Assembly (NCBI GenBank): GCA_023376005.1
Contig: CM042142.1
Location: 51,973,784-52,037,783, forward strand
Source of the DNA: Doryteuthis pealeii
Lineage: Eukaryota > Mollusca > Cephalopoda > Myopsida > Loliginidae
Direction of reading: 5' to 3'
Length of the DNA: 64,000 nt
Shown piece by piece: positions 55,914-64,000 of this stretch; the first letter of the stretch is position 1, and every line of letters begins with the position of its first letter. Made by a program: the position numbers and the translations under genes. Under the pieces are notes generated by a model. It was not told where the DNA came from. It ran no database searches and saw only the letters and a list, made by a program, of their open reading frames with translations.

Positions 55914-56260
55914 CTAAGACGATGGCATAGTGTCCAAAAAAAAAAAAAAAAAGAAAGAAAATAATAAATAAAATAAAATACAAATACAAATTATCTGCAT
56001 ATACACAAGTGACTGCAGGCCAATTCTTAAGTGACAGTCTTTGGTGCTCTGAATGCACACAAACTGTGATGCTTTCTGGGGCTGCTGGCTTTTCTCTCTC
56101 TTTTTGGTTCTCTTTTCTGTCGAGGTTCCTCTCCTTTCTGCCTCACCCCTCTCCATGCCTTGCTTAATGTTGAGGCATCTATGTTTTGCATCTACCTCCC
56201 ATGTATTTGTGTCAATATGCCATATCCTCATAACTCTCCTGCAGACATCTTTAAATCATA
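55914..56260 (-). pseudogene. LINE 3'-end fragment, copy 2, 105-codon ORF
   Basis: Reads MRIWHIDTNTWEVDAKHRCL, an Arg/Glu/Lys-rich linker, then FVCIQSTKDCHLRIGLQS. The family consensus would have a second Cys where this has Ser, and the finger's His/Cys end is lost. Non-functional. Confidence 0.72.
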
Positions 56261-56487
56261 GGTGTGGTAACTATGGCCAGAAAAAAGTTAATTATATAGT
56301 TCTTGTATGCAGTAAGGACGTCCAAAACAGGTGCGTTCAGTTTTAACCTTAAAACTGAAAATGATTTTAAAATATCTAAATAGTTGCTTTCATGAAAACC
56401 CTCCCCTCAAAAAAACCCCCAAAAAACAAAAGAACATAGCTTCAATCACTTGATAAAGGCATGAAATTAATCACTATTAAAAAACGC

Positions 56488-56711
56488 ATATTTCCTATAA
56501 GTCTATCATGATCAAAGGTGAACCACTCTTGACTGATAAATTATTTATTTATTTTCCCATTAAACTAACCCTAAACCCTAATCCTAGCCCTAACCCTAAC
56601 CCTAAACCCTAACCCCGTCTTCTTTTTTCCTAGTAGATCAATAAATAAATTAATAATTCATCAGTCAAGGGTGGTTCCCCTTTGATCATGTTAGACTTAT
56701 GGGAAATAACC
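56488..56711. mobile_element. Fold-back MITE, GGTTATTTCC family, degenerate ends, copy 2
   Basis: Counterpart of 3257-3482. The right end is cleaner here (GGGAAATAACC). Confidence 0.85.
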
Positions 56712-57164
56712 CAATTATTTTTCAATTAAAAGACAAAGTGCATATTTTGAAAAATCAGCCATTTTTAATGACCAGTTAAAAAAAACAACTCAATGTCCAA
56801 ATTTATAAATCTCCCAAAAATCAATTAATCTAAATAGAAACTATTTATAAACAAAATTGTTTCATTTAATTTTCAATTACATGACTTGAACAAAGAAATT
56901 AATGACTACCTTTAAATAGAAAGAAAATACATCAATTCTATATGAAACATTGCCTATTTTTTGCTGTCATGGAATGTCAACAAAGAAGGGATTCAGTTTT
57001 AGTGTGTGTCATTTTGAAATTATGGATGACCAAAAAGACAAAAATATAATCTTTTTTTTATTTAAAAAAATAAACAATATCATTTTTTTATAAAATTGAA
57101 TTAAAGATAAATAACTTTTTTTAAATATTGAAATTATATATTTTTTAACAACAATCAACAGAAG

Positions 57165-57770
57165 GATACAACGACTGCACCTCTGCAGATGTGTAATAAT
57201 CCTCCTAAAGGTGCCACCTGTTGATTGTGGATGGCAACCCGTGATGCATAAAGACGGAATACTGGTGGATGAGTAGTTCATGACTTGCAACACTCCACTC
57301 TGGCCATTACTTAAGATAGAGGTGTGGTCGGAGAGGCTTCCTCCAATCAATCGGCTGGTCATATCAAGCACTAGCCCCTATATGATTGTCCCAATCCTAT
57401 TGCCCTTATGGCAACCCCCAACCCTTCTTATCATATATGTACTACAATGTGGTGGCTGAGGGTCTTAGTGTCTTAGGTATGACATCAAATTGCATCTAAT
57501 GGTGAAGTTCCAGTTTTGGAACTCTGGGGAGTGCAGAGTGCTCTTTCATTGCCATTACTCCCAGGTCCACTCTGACCCAGAGTGGTAGTACCTTTTAGGT
57601 TCCCATCTATGGTTTAAATAGAACAAAATGAGTTTTAAAAAATTGAGTTAAAAAAATTGAATACCCATGAAGAATGAGTAAAACAATATGTTTTCAGCAT
57701 GAAATAACCCAACAAGGTTTGACATGCCGTAAAATGCAACCAACCAACCAACCAACCAACCAACCATATA
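57165..57770 (+). repeat. SINE-B, 5'-truncated, (AACC)n tail, copy 2
   Basis: Counterpart of 6631-7247 with the first few bases removed by the 2.7-kb deletion. The 120-codon minus-strand opening is antisense repeat sequence. Confidence 0.83.
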
Positions 57771-57999
57771 TTGTTGTAGGAAATTAATTTAGCAAGCCAA
57801 TTTCAAATCGCCAACGGGGGTGTTTATATTTCATTCCGTGTTAATGCCCTTGGAAAAAGCATGCATACATCTGTCCTCTCCCCCAGCTATAGATAAATAG
57901 TAGGACAGACTGAGCTCTGTATCCTTGGTACAGCAAACAATATGGGAAAATTAAAATTGTATTCAAACCAACTGTACTCCACTGCACTATTCAGGATTC

Positions 58000-58700
58000 T
58001 TCTATAGAAATGCATTACAAATGATTTATGTGATAAATGCATTATAAATGATATTCCGAGTGGCTGTCATCATTTTTATTTGAAATTAACTGAGAGACAA
58101 TTTTTTTTATCGAAATGCATTTGAAAAGATTTTTCTATAAATTTGCATTAATAATGTTTTTCTATAAAAATGCATTGCTAATGATTTTTCTATAAAATAC
58201 ATTACTAATGATTTTTCTATAAAAATGCATTGCTAATGATTTTTCTATAAAAATGCATTACTAAGGGTTTTTCTATAAAAATTCATTGCTAATGATTTTT
58301 CTATAAAATGCATTACTAATGATTTTTCTATAAAAATGCATTTCTAATATTTTTTCTATAAAAATGCATTACTAATGATTTTTCTATAAAAATGCATTAC
58401 TAATGATTTTTCTATAAAAATGCATTGCTAATAATTTTTCTATAAAAATGCATTACTAATGATTTTTCTATAAAAATGCATTACTAATGATTTTTCTATA
58501 AAAAATTCATTGCTAATGATTTTTCTATAAAATGCATTACTAATGATTTTTCTATAAAAATGCATTGCTAATGATTTTTCTATAAAATGCATTACTAATA
58601 ATTTTTCTATAAAAATGCATTATAAAATGAGTTTTCTATAGAAATGCATTACTGAAGATTTTTCTATAGAAATGCTTTATAAATAATTTTTCGGTTGAAA
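58000..58700 (+). repeat. 28-bp minisatellite (TTTTTCTATAAAAATGCATT)
   Basis: About two dozen units of ATTACTAATGATTTTTCTAT plus AAAAATGC, with ATTACT and ATTGCT variants and one-base length changes (AAAA/AAAAA). Flanking degenerate segments at each side are themselves direct repeats (GAAATTAACTGAGAGACAAT near 58082, CAAATTAACTAAGAGGCAAC near 58745). No unique spacers, so it is not a CRISPR array. Confidence 0.95.
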
Positions 58701-58963
58701 TGCGTTATAAATGATTTTCAGAGTAGTTGCCGTCCATTTTACTTTCAAATTAACTAAGAGGCAACTTTCTTTAAAATTCAAACCAGGGGTTCCCAACCTT
58801 TTTTTCCCTCTAATATCCTGATTTCTCCCCAATATATAATTATAATATATAATTCTTAAAATTTAAAAAGTGAACTCCGTTTGAGCTGAAGAGGTTTAAA
58901 ACCCCAATACCTTGGTTTAAACAAACTTTAAAAGGACAAGCCATATATGGAAATAAAAATGAA

Positions 58964-59160
58964 GGTTATTTCCTATAAGTCTAACATAAACAAAGGGGAA
59001 CCACTCTTGACTGATAAATTATTTCTTTCTTTCTTGATCTACTAGGAAAAAAGAAGACGGGGTTAGGGTTAAGGTTTAGGGTTAGTTTAATGGGAAAATA
59101 AATAATTCATCAGTCAAGAGTGGTTCCCATTTGATTATATTAGACTTATAGGAAATAACC
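58964..59160. mobile_element. Fold-back MITE, GGTTATTTCC family, TTAGGG core, perfect TSD
   Basis: Ends GGTTATTTCCTATAAGTCTA and TAGACTTATAGGAAATAACC, flanked by AAAATGAA (58956-58963 and 59161-59168). Arms GGGGAACCACTCTTGACTGA and TCAGTCAAGAGTGGTTCCCA. Core GATCTACTAGGAAAAAAGAA, GGGGTTAGGGTTAAGG and TTTAATGGGAAAATAA. The cleanest member in the window. Confidence 0.95.
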
Positions 59161-59168
59161 AAAATGAA

Positions 59169-60690
59169 ATAAACAAAAGACAGAAAATAAAAAAATTAAA
59201 TTTGGACCAAGACCTCGTTAGTCTCAATTCCCACCCCCACTTAAAATCAAATTACCCCACCCCACCCCGTGGGATGTACGCTGCTTTAAACTATTTGTTT
59301 CAACAATTCTCCATAAAAACATTTTATCGTTTCATCTATGACAGTTTCTTTTCTTAAGATGACCAACATGTCTAAGCAACGGACAAGTGCACAGCTGACT
59401 TTAATCTGTCTTTGTTTATATTTTACATCTATAATGAACATAGACTTTTTTTTTTTTTTTGCTTTCTTCAAATTAATGATGTAATAAAAATCCTTAAGTC
59501 AACATTACTGAAAGGGAAACAGTTTTGACACAGTCCATTTGGAAACAGTACAAAGCTTATTTTTATTACTCTCTTTGTAATCGGATCAATTCCATTTGAA
59601 TCAGAGAAAGACTTGTAATATTTTTTTTTCTTCTTCTTTTATTTAATGTTGTTACTCTTTAATCTTTTTTTTTATTTTATACTTTGAATGTATCTCGTTT
59701 TTACTTTTCTCTTTTCTTTTCCTTTTTCTCCTTCACTTTTCAGATAAAAGAACTTGTTTTGACGGCGACGGCGGCCTTTACAAGCCGAGTCACACTATTG
59801 TACTCTTTATGTCTATCGTTCATGCCAACCATCTAAACCAAAAACATTCAAATGAGTGTCAGCACAGAATGATAGAGTCTTCAACTCATGAGCTCAGTCC
59901 AAATATACAAAAAAGATTATTTCTCTAAACAGCAGAGATTAAGTTCAAGCGGCGATGTTTATTTAGTTAGGTGGAGATCCAGTTCGGTTGTGGACCAGCT
60001 TCCTGTCGCTAGAAACCCTGATGGCCAACGTGGCAGGAAGCCTGGCTGTCAGATTTTGGGAATGTATTTTTAGTTGTATATTTTGACAATGCTTCCCAGA
60101 GAAAATACTATATCAGATAGAAATAAAACACTGTACTGCTTATCTTCCGAGAGAGAAACATTTTACTTATAACAGAGCAACGGAACACACCCAATATTAA
60201 CAGCAATGATATATTTGCAAACAGATCCTGTTGATTTTATTGTATATCTGAAGTAAAACAAACCAGCTTCTTGAAATGCTTTGAATGGGGGTGGTCCCTT
60301 GAAGAAAAGAAAAAAAAAAGAGAGTAGACAGATTGTAAATGATAATAAAGTGTTAGGCTATTAGTTAGCAGAAGACCTTTGAAGGGTTGAGAAAAAAAGC
60401 TGGAGTATATTGATAAGAATATAAATACAGAAAGGGGACAAAAGCCAAAGAAATGTTTTAAAATGGCCCGGGAGCGGAAAACAAGATCTTTACATAAAAC
60501 TGAGAAAGATCGCGTTGAGATTACCGCAATTATTTGCGTAAGAACAGGACCTGTGTATATACCACAGTATGATAATCTAATTATTACAATGTTTGATATG
60601 TTTACTTAAGAGCTATTGCTAAATAGTTCAATATGTAAAAAGTATAGTCCGCCGAAAAACAAATCAAACCAAACCTATCTTTAATATCCT
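59169..60690. other. No recognised gene; GC-richer patch near 59760
   Basis: 59758-59800 (TTTTGACGGCGACGGCGGCC) and the 61-codon opening at 59888-60073 stand out in composition. No domain or splice structure could be assigned. A transcribed non-coding or 3' exon role cannot be excluded. Confidence 0.35.
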
Positions 60691-61572
60691 CATCATAAGG
60701 TTGTGCTGATAACATGGAATTCCAATGACTCTCTCTCACCACCTGTCCTGGTTGGTCATCATTCTTGGAAGGTCTTATACACAGCATCCAGAACTCACAC
60801 AGCTGGTTGCTGTAGATTTTTTTTACACTAATATTGGTAAAAAAGAACAATTTTCTCATTTATTCCTACCATAAAATAAACTGAACCGTGTTTTTGCAAT
60901 AAATGTTTTCTTTTTCTTTCACCCGTTATTTTATAATACTAAATATATTTTCTTTATTTATTTTAATATTCACTTCAATGTGTATATTCTAAAATTTTTC
61001 ATTTTGTGAGAAGTGGGGGTTCGTTTTTACACTTCAACTTTTTACACGTAAATTCCGACCATAAAATGCCCAAGCCTAATTTTATGGTAGGAATTTACGA
61101 GTAAAAAGTTGAATATTACCTTTTGTTGTTGTTATTTATTTTCTTTTTGGCTTTAGTACTCTAAAATAAAAACGTGAGATTTTAATCATCGTCGACGAAA
61201 AAAAAAAAATACGGTCATAAAAGGAGGATCCAATTTATGCCTAATTGTAAAACGAACCCCCACTTTAAAACTAAACATTCTCACAAAATAAAAATCTTTT
61301 AGAATATACACATTGAAGTGAATATTAAAATAAATAAATAAAATATATTTAGTATTGTAAAATAACGGGTGCAAGCTAAATAAAACTTTATTGCAAAAAC
61401 ACGGACATAAAATGAGGGTTCAGTTTATTTTATGGTAAGAATAAACGAGAAAACTGTTCTTCTTTACGCTAATATTGATATAATCTACCTCGTTTTAAAC
61501 AGTATAATATATCCATAATATCATCATCACGTTGCGTTGAAAGCAGGGATTCCCGTGACTCTCTTTCACCAA

Positions 61573-61580
<8 letters not shown>
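60691..61580. repeat. Long inverted repeat with outer direct repeats
   Basis: 60815-61075 is the inverse of about 61205-61485. Shared phrases are CACTTCAATGTGTATATTCT, ACCCGTTATTTTATAATACT and AGTGGGGGTTCGTTTT. Further outside, 60690-60745 (CATCATAAGGTTGTGCTGAT...TGACTCTCTCTCACC) and 61522-61578 (CATCATCACGTTGCGTTGAA...TGACTCTCTTTCACC) are direct repeats. End motifs are unclear. Confidence 0.7.

Positions 61581-61603
<23 letters not shown>
61579..61603. repeat. (CT)n microsatellite
   Basis: Pure CT run following CTCTGT. Confidence 0.93.
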
Positions 61604-61608
<5 letters not shown>

Positions 61609-62325
61609 ATTTTCCCTTTCTTTCTTCTTTTCATGTTTTCATTGTGATCGATTGAAACAGGTTAGCGTTATCGCTTCCGCGCGGTCAATCCGTCTTTTAT
61701 CTTTAACCCTACTCTCTCTCCCCCTTCTTTATTATTATTATATCCTTTCTGTGTAACATGTCCCTTTTCTTCCTGTTCTTTCTTTATAGTAAAAACGGAT
61801 AAAAGCTACACCAAATAATCAGGATTTATATTTTTGCATTCCGTCTTGGAAGATTTGGACGGTCTCATTTTAAACAGAAGGTGTTGCAAAATGAGGACGG
61901 TCGTACAATTAAGGAACACGAGTATTAATATATAGATGCTAATATATAGATGTTAATATATAGATGTTAGTCTGGCACAAGGCTACATGTGTGAAGCACT
62001 CAGTAAGGATCGAACTCACCGTGCAATAGTAATGGTCAACAAGACTGGTTTGCTAATGATTGCCCCACGGTGTCTGTACACTCACCTTTTCTCTGGTTAT
62101 TTGTCCCCCCTCCTCCATTAATATCTATATTACTCTCCGCACCTTCACATCTCTTATTATAATGGAGATTATGGGGTTTTCTGTTTGTAACCGAAACTAT
62201 ATCACTACTCAAGTCACAATTCCATTAATTATTTCCGTCACATTCTCCATGATTTTATTTTTATTTAAACTTCAATTATTACTAAAATTGTTTTACATTA
62301 TTAATGCTGTTGACCATATCTACAT
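61604..62325. other. No gene seen
   Basis: A tRNA-like fragment on the minus strand near 61965-62060 (GTGAGTTCGATCCTTACTGA) is too incomplete to call. The 114-codon opening at 62060-62404 is hydrophobic and without family resemblance. Confidence 0.35.
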
Positions 62326-62329
62326 GATA

Positions 62330-63655
62330 TTTTCCACGTACCCCACTTGTACGGTCAGCACAAAGGCCCTATTTATGTGGGACACCCACAAGCCGAGACT
62401 CTGAAAAATTGCGTCGATCCCGTCGGCATTCCCCTCAAGGGGGGCGCCTCAGGCGCTGGGCAATAAACCCAGCCCTGCCCCTTTAAATCCAGGTGTTGCC
62501 TAGGGGGATGGCCCCCTGGGATCGACGCTATCGTCCAGAGGCCGAAGCCACTGTTGAGCATATCGATATTTACCGCGTACCCCACTTGTACGGGTCAGGC
62601 ACAAAGTCCTATTAACGTGGGACCACCCACAAGCCGAAGCTCATGGAGTGGCAGGTGAAAAATTGCGTCGATCCCGTCGGCATTCCCCCTCAAGGGGGCG
62701 CCTCAGGCACTGGGCAATAAACCCAGCCCTGCCCCTTTAAATCGAGGGGCAGGTGTTGCCTGGGGGGATGGCCCCCTGGGATCGACCCGTTAAATTATAT
62801 CAAGTCCAGAGCCGAAGCCACTGGACCATATCTACATATATTTACCGCGTACCCCACTTGTACGGGTCAGGCACAAAGTCCCTATTAACGTGGGACCACC
62901 CACAAGCCGAAGCTCATGGAGTGGCAGGTGAAAAATTGCGTCGATCCCGTCGGCATTCCCCCTCAAGGGGGCGCCTCAGGCACTGGGCAATAAACCCAGC
63001 CCTGCCCTTTAAATCAAGGGGGCAGGTGTTGCCTGGGGGATGGCCCCCTGGGATCGACGCCGTTAATTATATCAAGGTCCAGAGGCCGAAGCCACTGTTG
63101 ACCATATCTACATGATATTTACCGCGTACCCCACTTGTACGGGTCAGGCACAAAGTCCCTATTAACGTGGGACCACCCACAAACCGAAGCTCATGGAGTG
63201 GCAGGTGAAAAATTGCGTCGATCCCGTCGGCATTCCCCCTCAAGGGGGCGCCTCAGGCACTGGGCAATAAACCCAGCCCTGCCCCTTTACATCGAGGGGC
63301 AGGTGTTGCCTGGGGGATGGCCCCCTGGGATCGACGCCTTAATTAATCAATCCAGGGCCGAAGCCACTGGACCATATCAACATGATATTTACCGCGTACC
63401 CCACTTGTACGGGTCAGGCACAAAGTCCCTATTAACGTGGGACCACCCACAACCGAAGCTCATGGAGTGGCAGGTGAAAAATTGCGTCGATCCCGTCGGC
63501 ATTCCCCCTCAAGGGGGCGCCTCAGGCACTGGGCAACAAACCCAGCCCTGCCCCTTTAAATCAAGGGGCAGGTGTTGCCTGGGGGATGGCCCCCTGGGAT
63601 CGACGCTATTAATCAAGGTCCAGAGGCCGAAGCCACTGACCATATCAACATACTT
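62330..63655 (+). repeat. GC-rich tandem array, five units of about 270 bp
   Basis: CCCCACTTGTAC recurs at 62341, 62580, 62852, 63129 and 63399 (spacings 239, 272, 277, 270). Each unit has GCTCATGGAGTGGCAGGTGA (lost from the first), AATTGCGTCGATCCCGTCGG, CAAGGGGGCGCCTCAGGC and a TGGGATCGACGC close. GCGTCGATCCC pairs with GGGATCGACGC across about 130 bp. Inside, CTGGGCAATAAACCCAG and CCTGCCCCTTT...GGGGCAGG form nested hairpins. GC content is far above the flanks. ORFs of 120-174 codons are by-products of the repeat. Confidence 0.93.
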
Positions 63656-64000
63656 ATAACATGCAATTGTATTTATATATACAACAAAATAGTGGTTTAC
63701 AGTGTGACCGGAAGGATAATTTGCATATTGATATTAAACATTTGATTTTGATAAAAATGTGCTTAATATTATTCATTTCTAATTGTTTGGTTTTATCTTA
63801 ATAAATATGAGCAAAATTCTCAGTGATAAATCTTAAAAGAAATCCATTATAATTTGTAATTTTATTTTTTATTTTCTATTTTTACTAAATAGTTAAATGA
63901 GGAAAATTTAGCAATGAAAGACGGGAGTGATAGAAGAGTAAGTTTCAGTTGTTTTTTTCTCTCGATTATACACCCTTCTGTTTCAAATCTTTTTATCTGA
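63656..64000. other. AT-rich flank, nothing recognised
   Basis: Return to AT-rich sequence immediately after the array. No feature seen to the window end. Confidence 0.5.

Larger units (their letters stand above)
53265..57995 (+). repeat. Copy 2 of the large direct duplication
   Basis: Collinear with 1-7492 from ATGGATATGATTTTACTGTG to about TCCACTGCACTATTCA. It lacks the equivalent of 3924-6643: here ACAACAATCAAC (57145-57158) joins AGAAGGATACAACGACTGCA directly. It also lacks about 30 bp after the first MITE (ATTTTGG instead of ATTTTATGTGTTTC...TTTTGG). The unique flank before 53265 is visible here. Confidence 0.93.

Noticed and set aside
58000..58700. CRISPR-like array
   Set aside because: The units are contiguous 28-bp repeats with no unique spacers, and the genome is eukaryotic.
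61965..62060. tRNA-like gene on the minus strand
   Set aside because: Only a box B-like GAGTTCGATCC is convincing. The rest does not fold into a cloverleaf by eye.
62753..63659. 120- and 174-codon ORFs in the GC-rich array
   Set aside because: They restate the 270-bp unit in shifting frames. Unit lengths (239, 272, 277, 270) do not keep a frame.

Overview
This is an AT-rich, intron-containing, repeat-dense animal genomic window. Telomere-type TTAGGG runs occur only inside short mobile elements. Retroposons with box A/box B heads and a shared (AACC)n-type 3' tail, together with LINE fragments of a kind common in lophotrochozoans, suggest a mollusc or related lophotrochozoan. The species cannot be fixed from this sequence. 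The sequence behaves like a draft assembly built from error-prone long reads.

Only one cellular gene is recognisable: ribosomal protein L19 (RPL19). It has five coding exons whose error-corrected total is 196 codons. It appears twice, in opposite orientations, inside a palindrome of about 14.8 kb (left arm 7593-14958, spacer 14959-15001, right arm 15002-22382). The left arm starts at the first base after a 100-N gap (7493-7592). The two RPL19 copies carry different one-base insertions and deletions. Only the right copy (minus strand, 23015 down to 18371) has exon 1 and a 5' end. The simplest reading is a single gene with a fold-back or assembly duplicate, though a real inverted duplication is not excluded.

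The window edges hold a second large duplication, this time direct: 1-7492 and about 53265-57995 are near-identical. Copy 1 has an extra 2.7 kb (3924-6643) that copy 2 lacks. Both carry decayed LINE 3' ends interrupted by the same short inverted-repeat element.

From 23 to 53 kb and from 58 to 64 kb I see no cellular gene. These regions hold three tRNA-like retroposon types (SINE-A, SINE-B, SINE-C), one 5S-rRNA-derived retroposon, LINE fragments, a candidate Helitron, a Tigger-like MITE, LTR-like repeats, a 28-bp minisatellite (58.0-58.7 kb) and a GC-rich array of five units of about 270 bp (62.3-63.65 kb).

The most interesting system is a set of non-autonomous fold-back (MITE-like) elements. 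Their ends start GGT or GGA and many are flanked by 8-bp target-site duplications. Two unrelated TIR families, GGTTATTTCC and GGACCATATGACC, each carry tracts of the telomere repeat TTAGGG/CCCTAA in the centre. A paralogous LINE without the insertion supplies an empty site for one of them. These elements would seed interstitial telomeric repeats through the genome.
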